Shown: positions 22,635-29,895 of the stretch, piece after piece
Layout: the number at the start of each line of letters is the position of its first letter
Position numbering within the stretch: position 1 is the first letter of the stretch
DNA from: an uncultured Clostridia bacterium
GTDB taxonomy: Bacteria; Bacillota; Clostridia; Oscillospirales; CAG-382
DNA length: 32,019 bases
Assembly: GCA_947626805.1 (NCBI GenBank)
Contig: CANQTR010000012.1
Coordinates: forward strand, 1 to 32,019
Direction of reading: 5' to 3'
Notes under the pieces: generated by a model
What the model was told of the DNA's origin: nothing
The model's input: only the letters and a program-made list of their open reading frames with translations
Database searches by the model: none
Translations under genes and position numbers: made by a program

Positions 22635-22671
22635 AAAAAGCGAGCCTGTAAAGGGAAATGCTTTACAGGCT
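22635..22671 (-). terminator. clpC terminator hairpin
   Basis: An 11-bp stem AGCCTGTAAAG/CTTTACAGGCT with a 7-nt loop (22643-22671) is followed on the minus strand by CGC and TTTTT. It lies 26 nt after the clpC stop. The transcription start expected from the promoter at 22673-22700 falls inside its first arm. Confidence 0.7.
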
Positions 22672-22672
22672 T

Positions 22673-22700
22673 ATTATACACATTTTTTCCCGCTTGTCAA
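22673..22700 (-). promoter_or_regulatory. Strong sigma-A-type promoter of the ylxM-ffh-rpsP-trmD unit
   Basis: TTGACA, 16-nt spacer ending GAAAAAATGTG, then TATAAT, both boxes perfect. The -35 box overlaps the clpC stop codon. The predicted start is near 22666. Confidence 0.88.
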
Positions 22701-24955
22701 GGGGTCTGACAACTTTTTTGCGAAATTTTCATCTCGTACCGCCCGTTCTCGGCGCAAAGCAACACGTCGCAATCGGTCCCGACGCTCCCGTCGAGGATAC
22801 CGCCGCTCACCAGTTCCTCCGCCGCGCGTACCGCCTGCCGCCGGACCTCCCGCGCGCCGCCCTGCGACGAAAGCCGCGCCTGCGCGCCGGCAAGCGCCTG
22901 CGAAAGGAAACTCTCGTCGAACCGCACGCCGATTCCCTTCTGCCGCAACCGTTCCGCGAAACTACGGACCCCGCTCCGGGCGACCTGTTCGAGCGCGTCG
23001 CGCCCGAGCGGACGGAACACCGCGAGCTCGTCGACGCGGTCGACCAGTTCCCGCGAAAGCAACGCCTCCGCCCGCAATCTTGCCGCGTTTCCCACCGCCT
23101 CGGACGACGAAAACCCGATGCCGGACGCGCCCTCGCCGAGGTTCGCGGTCAGCACCACCGCCGCGTTGCGGAAACTGACGGTCAGCCCGGCGGAATCGGT
23201 CAGTTTGCCCTCGTCGAGAATCTGCAGCAGCAACGCCCGCACCTCCGGGTGCGCCTTTTCCACCTCGTCGAACAGAATCAGCGAATACGGCTTGCGGCGG
23301 ACGCGCTCGGTCAGGAATCCGCCCTCCCCGTAGCCGCTGTAGCCGGGCGGCGCGCCGATGAGTTTGGAAACGCTGTGCGGCTCGGCGTACTCGGTCATAT
23401 CCAGCCGCACGAACGAATCCTTGCCGTAGAGCAGTTCGGCGAGCGCTTTGGCGCAAGCGGTCTTTCCCACGCCGGACGGCCCTATCAGCAGGAAACTGCT
23501 CGCCGGTTTCTCCGATTCCCGCACGCCGGTCCCCGCGCGCCGCAAGGCGGAACAAATCGCCTCGACCGCGCCGTCCTGTCCGAGAATGCGCTCCTTCAGC
23601 CCGCTCTCCAGCCGCCGCAAGCGTTCCGCCTCGCTGTCCTTGAGCGCCGTCAGCGGGATACCGGTCTTTTCCTGCGCCGACGCGGCGATGTCCTCCGCCG
23701 TCACCGCCGTCCCGCCCCGCATGCGCTTGCAGGCTGCCGCTTCGTCTATCAAATCGATGGCCTTATCCGGCAGGTAGCGGTCGCTGATATACCGCGCCGA
23801 CAGCCGCACCGCGCTTTCGAGCGCCTCCGGCAACAGCCGCACCCCGTGAAAGGTTTCGTACTTCTCCCGTAGACCGTACAGGATACGCAAACATTCCTCC
23901 TCGGTCGGTTCCTCCACCGACACCCGCCGGAACCGCCGGTCGAGCGCCGCGTCCTTCTCGATACAGCGCTTGTATTCCTTCTGTGTGGTCGCGCCGATGA
24001 GTTTGATTTCCCCGCGGGCGAGCGAGGGCTTGAGGATATTCGACGCGTCGATGGCGCCTTCCGCCGCCCCCGCGCCGACGATGGTGTGCAGTTCGTCGAT
24101 GAACAGTATCACGTCGTCCGCCTCACGCGCTTCGGCGAGGATACTCCGTATCTTCTCCTCGAATTCCCCGCGGTACTTGGTCCCCGCGACGATGGACGCG
24201 AGTTCCAGGCTCATGATACGCTTGCCGAGGAGCGCCTCCGGGACCCGCCCCTCCGCGATGCGCGCGGCGACCGATTCGACGATTGCCGTCTTTCCGACCC
24301 CCGCCTCCCCGACGAGGCAGGGATTGTTCTTGGTGCGGCGAAGCAGAATACTGATGATTTGCTCCTCCTCCTTTTCCCGCCCGACAACCGGGTCGGTGCG
24401 CCCGAACAGCGCCTTTTCGGTCAGGTTGACCGCGTTTTTGTCCAGCGTCGGCGTGCTTTTGCGCACCCGTTCGGCGTCGACGCGGCGGTCCGGTCGTCCG
24501 TCCGCGCCCCGCCCGTAGAGTTCCTCGAGAATGTCCAGCAACTCGTTCGCGTCCGCGCCGCACCCCTCCGCAAGCCGCTTGCCGACACATTCCTCCTGCA
24601 AAAGCGCCATGAGCAAATGCTCCGCGCCGATGAGCGCGTTCCGCCCGTTCCCGCGCACCAGCAGCGACGCCCGCATGAGGATACGGCGGCAGGTCGGCGT
24701 CAAATCCTCGGTCGTGACCGCACTTCGCATTCCGGTGCCGACGATGCCGACGATACGGCGGCGCATTTCCGACTCCGTCACCCCGCGTTCGGTCAGCAGA
24801 CGCGACGCGGTGCTCTCCCGCTCCGCGACGATTCCGGCGAGCAAATGCTCGCTACCGATATAGGTATGCCCCAGTTCCTTGGCGAGCGAAAGCGCCGCCC
24901 CCAGCGCCCGTTTCGCGCTGTCGGAAAATCGTTTGGTCAGGTCACTCAACTTCAA
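22697..24955 (-). CDS. clpC: Clp ATPase of the ClpC/ClpA type, lacking the middle domain
   Basis: A 752-residue AAA+ unfoldase. It has an N-terminal double Clp-N repeat (residues 1-145, with YIGSEHLL and LIGAEHLL), D1 with Walker A GEAGVGKT (216-223) and Walker B ILFIDE (283-288), and D2 with Walker A GPSGVGKT (492-499) and Walker B LILFDE (559-564). An IGF loop (613-615) is the type that docks on ClpP. Between IDEAAACK and the EDIA helix, where ClpC carries a ~50-residue coiled-coil M domain, only about ten residues remain. Length (ClpA 758; ClpC ~810) agrees. The start is TTG 24955 after AAAGGAGACTGC; residues encoded upstream are not Clp-like. Single gene, no ctsR/mcsA/mcsB next to it. Confidence 0.9.
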   Translation of the reverse strand: MKLSDLTKRFSDSAKRALGAALSLAKELGHTYIGSEHLLAGIVAERESTASRLLTERGVTESEMRRRIVGIVGTGMRSAVTTEDLTPTCRRILMRASLLVRGNGRNALIGAEHLLMALLQEECVGKRLAEGCGADANELLDILEELYGRGADGRPDRRVDAERVRKSTPTLDKNAVNLTEKALFGRTDPVVGREKEEEQIISILLRRTKNNPCLVGEAGVGKTAIVESVAARIAEGRVPEALLGKRIMSLELASIVAGTKYRGEFEEKIRSILAEAREADDVILFIDELHTIVGAGAAEGAIDASNILKPSLARGEIKLIGATTQKEYKRCIEKDAALDRRFRRVSVEEPTEEECLRILYGLREKYETFHGVRLLPEALESAVRLSARYISDRYLPDKAIDLIDEAAACKRMRGGTAVTAEDIAASAQEKTGIPLTALKDSEAERLRRLESGLKERILGQDGAVEAICSALRRAGTGVRESEKPASSFLLIGPSGVGKTACAKALAELLYGKDSFVRLDMTEYAEPHSVSKLIGAPPGYSGYGEGGFLTERVRRKPYSLILFDEVEKAHPEVRALLLQILDEGKLTDSAGLTVSFRNAAVVLTANLGEGASGIGFSSSEAVGNAARLRAEALLSRELVDRVDELAVFRPLGRDALEQVARSGVRSFAERLRQKGIGVRFDESFLSQALAGAQARLSSQGGAREVRRQAVRAAEELVSGGILDGSVGTDCDVLLCAENGRYEMKISQKSCQTP

Positions 24956-25004
24956 GCAGTCTCCTTTCGCGCGGCACCTACGCCGCCCCGGCGCAAAAGC
25001 CGCG

Positions 25005-25033
25005 ATGTTACATCTTATGGAAAAAATTTTGAA
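25005..25033 (-). promoter_or_regulatory. Weak candidate promoter of clpC
   Basis: TTCAAA, 17-nt spacer, TAACAT on the minus strand, four of six matches in each box, 50 nt before the TTG start. No CIRCE or CtsR-type operator was recognised nearby. Confidence 0.35.
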
Positions 25034-25051
25034 AAGGTTCCGTTTACCCCC

Positions 25052-25080
25052 TTTACTTTCCGGTCGGTTTCCGCTATAAT
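25052..25080 (+). promoter_or_regulatory. Sigma-A-type promoter
   Basis: TTTACT, 17-nt spacer, TATAAT. The start would be near 25087, after the in-frame ATG at 25084, which supports ATG 25114 as the real start of the next gene. Confidence 0.75.
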
Positions 25081-25113
25081 GAAATGCAGAACAGAGGAAA
25101 GGGGGAAAACAGC

Positions 25114-25890
25114 ATGCCCGCACCCGGCAATTCCGGCAGACCGGCGCAAAGGAAGCCCGCACCCGGCAAGCCCGCGAAAAACGGTCCCGCGCGCAAACCG
25201 AACCGAAAGCGTTCGCTGTCCGCGGGGGAGAGGCGGGGCGCGCAACTCCTGCTCGCCATTCTCACGGTCGCGTTGGTCCTCTACGTCATCGCCGTGTTGA
25301 TTATCGCCGTCTTTCTCTGGTATTCATTCGGTACGACGCCGAAAAATACCGCCCTTTACGAATTACAGCTCCTCGAAAGCGACGGAAAAACCAAAGTCAA
25401 GACCTATTCGGTCAATCAGGCGAACAACCGCTACGGGCTCTATATCCCCTATTCCGTCCTCGCCGGACCCTGCTCGTTCGGCGTCGCGGGGGACGGCGAA
25501 CAGGTCACGCTGTTCCTGCCCGGCGCGGACGGGGAAACGGGCAGTATCCAGTGCAGTCGGGATTCCTCCCTCGTGCGCGTCAACGGGACCCCGGTCCGGC
25601 TCGCGTCGCCGATTCTGTTCGAAGGGGACGACTACCTGCTCCCGGTTTCCCTGCTGGAGAATTACGTCACCGGTCTGACCGTGCAGTACGACAAAGAGGA
25701 GAAGGTCTGCACCGTCACCCTGCCGAAAACCCCGGTTTTCGAACTCAAACAGCACCGCCCGACGCCGTCCGCGCCCTGTACGGACGAACAACTCGCCCTC
25801 GCCGAGCGCAATGCCGCGCAACCCCCGGACGCCTCGTCCGGCGCGCCGTCCGACACGTCGGGGCAGACCTCCGCCGACGGAAATGCGTAA
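25114..25890 (+). CDS. Membrane-anchored protein with copper-amine-oxidase-N-like domain
   Basis: A 258-residue bitopic protein. The N-terminal ~42 residues are rich in Pro, Arg, Lys and Gly, a membrane helix follows at about 44-70, and the C-terminal part is extracytoplasmic. The segment VNGTPVRLASPILFEGDDYLLPVSLLENYVTGLTVQYDKEEKVCTVTL matches the short repeat known from copper amine oxidase N-terminal (stalk) domains, widespread in clostridial surface proteins. The tail is Ser/Ala/Pro-rich. ATG 25114 follows GAGGAAAGGGGG. Diverges from clpC. A cell-surface or sporulation role is possible but not shown. Confidence 0.78.
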   Translation: MPAPGNSGRPAQRKPAPGKPAKNGPARKPNRKRSLSAGERRGAQLLLAILTVALVLYVIAVLIIAVFLWYSFGTTPKNTALYELQLLESDGKTKVKTYSVNQANNRYGLYIPYSVLAGPCSFGVAGDGEQVTLFLPGADGETGSIQCSRDSSLVRVNGTPVRLASPILFEGDDYLLPVSLLENYVTGLTVQYDKEEKVCTVTLPKTPVFELKQHRPTPSAPCTDEQLALAERNAAQPPDASSGAPSDTSGQTSADGNA

Positions 25891-25909
25891 AAAAAATCCG
25901 TTCAGGCTC

Positions 25910-25938
25910 TTGACAAGACCTTTCGGTTGTGCTATGCT
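25910..25938 (+). promoter_or_regulatory. Strong promoter of rubredoxin gene
   Basis: TTGACA (perfect), 17-nt spacer, TATGCT, 36 nt before ATG 25974. Confidence 0.85.
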
Positions 25939-25973
25939 ATGGCGTAAAATATCATGCAGGAAAGGATACCGAT

Positions 25974-26135
25974 ATGAAATACGTTTGTGAACTTTGCGGT
26001 TGGGAATACGACGAGGAGGCCGGGTCCCCGGACAACGGCATCGAACCCGGCACCAGTTTCGAGGATTTGCCGGAGGACTTCGTCTGCCCGCTTTGCGGCG
26101 CCGGTAAGGAAGATTTCGAAAAGGCCGAGGGCTGA
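25974..26135 (+). CDS. Rubredoxin
   Basis: A 53-residue iron protein with the two Cys pairs that hold one Fe: Cys5/Cys8 (CELCG) and Cys38/Cys41 (CPLCG), and the conserved aromatic and acidic residues between ([22 protein letters not shown]). In anaerobes rubredoxin passes single electrons to peroxide- and oxygen-detoxifying enzymes such as rubrerythrin, neither of which is next to it here. ATG 25974 follows AGGAAAGGATA. The 15 extra in-frame residues upstream overlap the promoter and are not used. Confidence 0.95.
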   Translation: MKYVCELCGWEYDEEAGSPDNGIEPGTSFEDLPEDFVCPLCGAGKEDFEKAEG

Positions 26136-26151
26136 AAAAAGAAAAAGCGGA

Positions 26152-26183
26152 GGGGCAAGGCCGTTCGCGCCTTCCCCCTTTTT
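26152..26183 (+). terminator. Intrinsic terminator after rubredoxin
   Basis: A 9-bp stem with one bulged C (GGGG-CAAGGC and GCCTTCCCC), loop CGTTCGC, followed by CTTTTTC. Read-through would serve the glycosyltransferase gene, for which I see no separate promoter. Confidence 0.7.
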
Positions 26184-26224
26184 CTTTCCTGCCTTTTCGG
26201 CAAAACCCGACAGGAGGTCCCGGA

Positions 26225-27814
26225 ATGTCCGAAAAACCGTTCTCCGCGAAACGCGAACGGCTGTCGCTCGCGGCCCTGCTTTGCGTCCTGCTCGCCGTCT
26301 ACGCGCTCGTCGGAACGAAAAAAGCATACCTGCACATGGACGAGGCGTACTCCCTCGGCCTTTGTCAATACGACCGCGTCGACCTGACGGAAAACCCGGA
26401 TTTCTATGATTCCTGGCACGGCGCGGACTACTACGCCGACTACCTGTCCCTCGGCGAGGAACAGCGCGGCGACCTGCAGGCGGTCTACGTCAATCAGCGC
26501 GACGACGTGCACCCCCCGCTCTATTACCTCCTGTTGCGGCTGTTTTTGAACCTGTCGCCCGGACGGGTCGCGTTCTGGCCGGGTGTCCTGCTCAACCTGC
26601 TGCTGCAGATACCGACGGTCCTTCTGCTGTACGCGGTCTGCAAGCGGCTGTTCTCCCGCCCGGAGACCGCTTTCCTCTTTACCGCGCTCGCGTCCCTGAC
26701 CATGGCGGCGTTCTCGTCGGTGGTGCTCCTCCGTATGTACGCCCTGACCGGGGTCTGGGTCCTGCTGACGCTCTGGCTGCACCTCCGCGCCGGCGAACGG
26801 GAAACGCTCTATCCGCTCCTGCCCGCCGTCGGGGTCGCCGCGCTGTGCGGATCGCTGACGCATTACTACTACCTGCTCTTTCTCGCGCCGCTCGCCCTGC
26901 TGACCGTCGTGCGGCTCGCGCGGGGAAAGCGAACGCGGGAACTGGTTTTCTATCTGCTGACGCTCGTCGCCGCGGGGGGCGCGTCCGTCGCGATTTTTCC
27001 GTTCTCGCTCCTGCACCTGTTCGTCGGCTATCGCGGAAAAGAGGCGCTGCAAAGCGTGTTCCGCCCGCTCGAGCGCGTCATCAATATCGGAGCCTCCGTC
27101 TATGATTTGGACTGCTATGCGTTCAACCGCACGCTGTTCCTGATGTTCCTCATCGGCGCCGGGTGCGCGATTTACGCCCGCATTCGCCGCAAAAAACGGG
27201 AAACGACGGTCTTTCCCCGCGAAAAAGCGTTTCGGACCGTCGCGCTCCCCGTCGCCTTCTATACGGCGGTCGTCGCGTTCGTTTCCCCGTACGGGACGTT
27301 GCGGTACTTCCTGCCGGTGTGCGGACTGTTAACCGTTCTGGGGGTTTTCGTCTTTCTCCGCCTGCTCGCCGGCGTCCTGAAACCGCGGACCGTTTGCGTC
27401 CTGCTCTCCCTATTGCTGGTGCTGTCCGTCGCGCTCCCCGCCGTCGCCGGGGACGAGCCGAAATCGCTGTACGCCGACCGGCAGGAAGCCGTTTCGCGGG
27501 TGCAGGACGCGCACGAACTGCCCGCCGTCTACTGCATCAATTCGTGTTGCGACCGGTTCCTCGACGACGTGTACCTGTTCTCCCTGCTCGACGCCTCCTA
27601 CGTCACGCGCGACCCCGCCTGCACGGAAGAAACGTTCCGGCAAATCTTCGACGGACAGGACACATCCGGCGGGGTGCTGGTGTTCCAGTTTTGCGGCGAG
27701 GACGCCCCCTTCCCGCAAACGGTGCAGTCCGCGTTCGGCTTTTCCGAATGCCGCCTGTTCGCGGATTTTGGGCTCTGCAACGTCTACTACGTTGGAAACG
27801 AACCCGAACCGTAA
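26225..27814 (+). CDS. GT-C-fold glycosyltransferase (GT39/dolichyl-phosphate mannosyltransferase-like)
   Basis: A 529-residue polytopic protein with about ten membrane helices. The Asp39-Glu40 pair just after the first helix (HMDEAYSLGL) is the feature expected of GT-C transferases, which use lipid-phosphate sugars and face the outside; a second acidic-His site (RDDVHPPLYY, near 93-101) follows in the same loop, as in ArnT/PMT relatives. The C-terminal ~110 residues are soluble and contain several Cys (CINSCC, CTEE, CGED). ATG 26225 follows AGGAGG with 6-nt spacing. Probable function: transfer of a sugar to an envelope glycan or protein; donor and acceptor are unknown. Confidence 0.75.
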   Translation: MSEKPFSAKRERLSLAALLCVLLAVYALVGTKKAYLHMDEAYSLGLCQYDRVDLTENPDFYDSWHGADYYADYLSLGEEQRGDLQAVYVNQRDDVHPPLYYLLLRLFLNLSPGRVAFWPGVLLNLLLQIPTVLLLYAVCKRLFSRPETAFLFTALASLTMAAFSSVVLLRMYALTGVWVLLTLWLHLRAGERETLYPLLPAVGVAALCGSLTHYYYLLFLAPLALLTVVRLARGKRTRELVFYLLTLVAAGGASVAIFPFSLLHLFVGYRGKEALQSVFRPLERVINIGASVYDLDCYAFNRTLFLMFLIGAGCAIYARIRRKKRETTVFPREKAFRTVALPVAFYTAVVAFVSPYGTLRYFLPVCGLLTVLGVFVFLRLLAGVLKPRTVCVLLSLLLVLSVALPAVAGDEPKSLYADRQEAVSRVQDAHELPAVYCINSCCDRFLDDVYLFSLLDASYVTRDPACTEETFRQIFDGQDTSGGVLVFQFCGEDAPFPQTVQSAFGFSECRLFADFGLCNVYYVGNEPEP

Positions 27815-27822
27815 AAAGAAAA

Positions 27823-27856
27823 CCACGGCGCGCGAGCACGCACCGTGGCTTTTTTT
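27823..27856. terminator. Bidirectional intrinsic terminator
   Basis: CCACGG (27823-27828) pairs with CCGTGG (27843-27848), with further inner GCG/CGC pairs, followed by seven T on the plus strand; on the minus strand the tail is TTTTCTTTTT. It separates the convergent glycosyltransferase and Gly/Arg-repeat protein genes. Confidence 0.85.
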
Positions 27857-27863
27857 GAAAATT

Positions 27864-28835
27864 TCATTCGTCATGACGATAGCGATTCCGCGACGCGTCC
27901 TGCTGTTCCTGCTCCGCTTTCCGACGGCGGACCGAACGGACGATACAGAACACCGCGAGCGCGACGACGCCGACCGTCGCGAACACGACAAAGACGTCCC
28001 CCAACGGCACGGTCTTCCCGAACACCGTTTCCATATCGTCGACGACGATGACGACGGGGATTCCGGTCTGCTCGGTGAAGTTTTCGAGGGAACGGTCGAC
28101 GGTTTCCGCCGTAATGGACAAATCGGTATGGTTGGTCACATGGGACTTCGACGCGTCCGCCCCGGACGACCCGTCGCGGAAGGAGGACTCCAGTCCCAGC
28201 GCCGTCACTTCGTTCGTCATGACGTCCATTGCCGCCGCGAGATTGGTGTCGAGCGAATACGCGTAATAGGAATCGTTGACCGCGTTCTGAATCGCACGTC
28301 CGAACGCGGTATATTCGTTCCCGAACAGAGCGGAAATGTCGCTTTGAATGTTGTCGCCCACCCACGCAATCGCGTAATAGCCGTCCGCCTCCTCGTTGAC
28401 GAGGAACGCGATAAGCAGGTTGTTCTCATACGCCGAGGACGAGCCGAATTCCGCGGCGTACTGCTCGTCGGCATACGTCTGGAACGACGCCTCGTCATAG
28501 TTGACCTCGCCGCCGCTGAACACGCCGGAAAACGCCGACCCAATCACGCCGGACAGGACGAGCACCAAAACCACCACGAGCAGAATCGGGCCTAAAATCA
28601 TGCCCGCAAGCCCGCCGAGACAGCCGCCGCCCCCGTAATACGGGCGCGGTCCCCAATAGCGCGGACCGCCGAATCCGCCCGGACGCGGACCGCGGAAACC
28701 GCCCGGGCGCGGACCGCGGAAACCACCCGGGCGCGGACCGCCGCCGAATCCCCCTCCGCGAGAGCCTCCGCCGCCCCCGCCGCGCGAACCGCCGCCAAAG
28801 CCTCCGCCGCTTCTTCCTCCTCCGGGTCCCGGCAT
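27864..28835 (-). CDS. Gly/Arg-rich repeat membrane protein, possibly TPM-like
   Basis: A 323-residue protein. Residues 1-72 are Gly/Arg/Pro/Phe low-complexity sequence with three tandem copies of the octapeptide GPRPGGFR, resembling RGG boxes. A membrane helix lies at ~77-98, an acidic, Tyr-rich soluble domain covers ~100-275, and a second membrane helix lies at ~280-300, followed by a basic tail. The segment FTEQTGIPVVIVVDDMETVFGK resembles a TPM (YgcG-like) domain; this is tentative. ATG 28835 follows GGAGGTGTTTTGAG. It is the second gene of a two-gene unit with the DUF362 gene. Function is unknown. Confidence 0.75.
   Translation of the reverse strand: MPGPGGGRSGGGFGGGSRGGGGGGSRGGGFGGGPRPGGFRGPRPGGFRGPRPGGFGGPRYWGPRPYYGGGGCLGGLAGMILGPILLVVVLVLVLSGVIGSAFSGVFSGGEVNYDEASFQTYADEQYAAEFGSSSAYENNLLIAFLVNEEADGYYAIAWVGDNIQSDISALFGNEYTAFGRAIQNAVNDSYYAYSLDTNLAAAMDVMTNEVTALGLESSFRDGSSGADASKSHVTNHTDLSITAETVDRSLENFTEQTGIPVVIVVDDMETVFGKTVPLGDVFVVFATVGVVALAVFCIVRSVRRRKAEQEQQDASRNRYRHDE
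28675..28748 (-). repeat. Three tandem 24-nt repeats encoding GPRPGGFR
   Basis: Three near-identical 24-nt units (core CGCGGACCGCGGAAACC on the plus strand) lie in the N-terminal coding part of the gene at 27864-28835. Each encodes one octapeptide. Substitutions are few, which indicates recent expansion. Confidence 0.8.
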
Positions 28836-28865
28836 CTCAAAACACCTCCGTATCCGTCAAACGTT

Positions 28866-29732
28866 TCACAGCGTAATCAATTCGTATTCCCGCGTACCGA
28901 AACCGAGCGCGGCCGCCGCCTCAATCGTATGCACCCCGTTCCGGCTCTCGACGCGTTCCAGAAAATGTTTCTGCCCGGGGTCGTCCGTCGCCGCGTAGAC
29001 CAAATCCAAACACGCCTGGTCGATTGCCACCGGGTCGTCCGACGCGAGGACGCCGACGTCCCGCATACACGGGTCCTCCGCGACTGCACAGCAGTCGCAA
29101 TCCACCGACAGGTTCTTCATCACGTTGACGTACAGCAGTTTCCCGCCGAAGAACCCGACGACCGAGGACGCCGCGTCCGCCATGGATTCCAGGAACGCGT
29201 CGTGGTCCGCCGTCCACATCTCCTCCGGGACGCCCGCCCCGTGGATATACGCCTTGCCGTAGGACGACGCGACGCCGATGGACAGTTGCTTGAGCGCGCC
29301 GCCGTAGCCGCCCATCGGGTGCCCCTTGAAATGGGACAGAACCAGCATGGAATCGTAGTTTTGCAGGGTTTTCCCGACGAAATTCTTTTGAATGACCCGC
29401 CCGTTCGGAATGGCGAGCTCCAAATCCGGTCCCTCCGCGTCCATCAGGTCGAACGGGAAGTACCGGTCCCAGCCGTGCAGACGAATGGCCTTGCGGTGCT
29501 TTTCGGTGGTGTTGCGCTCGCCGTCATAGGCGGTATTGCATTCGACGACCGTCCCGCCGACCGCGTCGACGACCGGTTTCCAGAAGTCCGAGTGCAGGAA
29601 GTTCTGGTTGCCGACCTCCCCGGAATGCACCTTGATTGCCACCTTGCCCGGCAGGGTCTTTCCCAGCGCACGGTACAGTTCCAGCACCTTTTCCGGCGTG
29701 ATTTCCTTTGAAAAATAGACCTTTGCGCGCAT
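28866..29732 (-). CDS. DUF362-family protein
   Basis: A 288-residue DUF362 protein. It has the family pattern KVAIKVHSGEVGNQNFL, a central LVLSHFKGHPMGGYGGALKQLSIGVAS block, and DPVAIDQACLDLV near the C-terminus. A Cys-rich stretch DCDCC...DPCM (around residues 205-217) is what this family usually pairs with iron-sulfur function. No separate ferredoxin domain is attached. ATG 29732 follows AAAGGAGACA. It is expressed from a perfect-box promoter and followed by the Gly/Arg-repeat gene. Biochemical activity is unknown. Confidence 0.9.
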   Translation of the reverse strand: MRAKVYFSKEITPEKVLELYRALGKTLPGKVAIKVHSGEVGNQNFLHSDFWKPVVDAVGGTVVECNTAYDGERNTTEKHRKAIRLHGWDRYFPFDLMDAEGPDLELAIPNGRVIQKNFVGKTLQNYDSMLVLSHFKGHPMGGYGGALKQLSIGVASSYGKAYIHGAGVPEEMWTADHDAFLESMADAASSVVGFFGGKLLYVNVMKNLSVDCDCCAVAEDPCMRDVGVLASDDPVAIDQACLDLVYAATDDPGQKHFLERVESRNGVHTIEAAAALGFGTREYELITL

Positions 29733-29782
29733 ACGTCTGTCTCCTTTGCAATTTTTTGTTTCCGTGAATTTCTTACGAATCC

Positions 29783-29811
29783 AGCATACCACTTCCCGGC
29801 GGTTTTGTCAA
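29783..29811 (-). promoter_or_regulatory. Strong promoter of the DUF362 unit
   Basis: TTGACA (perfect), 17-nt spacer, TATGCT on the minus strand, about 50 nt before ATG 29732. Its -35 box is 20 nt from that of the divergent promoter at 29832-29860. Confidence 0.85.
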
Positions 29812-29831
29812 GAAAAATTTGCCGAACGGAT

Positions 29832-29860
29832 TTGACATTTCCCGCAAAATGGTGTATACT
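29832..29860 (+). promoter_or_regulatory. Strong promoter of the ABC exporter operon
   Basis: TTGACA (perfect), 17-nt spacer, TATACT. The transcription start should be near 29867, leaving a leader of about 29 nt before ATG 29896. Confidence 0.88.
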
Positions 29861-29895
29861 GAACAGGATTTCGGAAACCGAGGTGAATGACCCGG

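Noticed and set aside
22618..22680. Small structured RNA between ylxM and clpC
   Set aside because: The single hairpin with a T-tract is explained as a clpC terminator; no larger fold or tRNA-like cloverleaf is seen.
20824..23178. 784-residue plus-strand ORF opposite ffh, ylxM and clpC
   Set aside because: Antisense shadow. It shows no domain and runs over three well-supported minus-strand genes.
25005..25113. CIRCE or CtsR operator upstream of clpC
   Set aside because: No inverted repeat of the CIRCE type and no heptad direct repeat of the CtsR type was seen.
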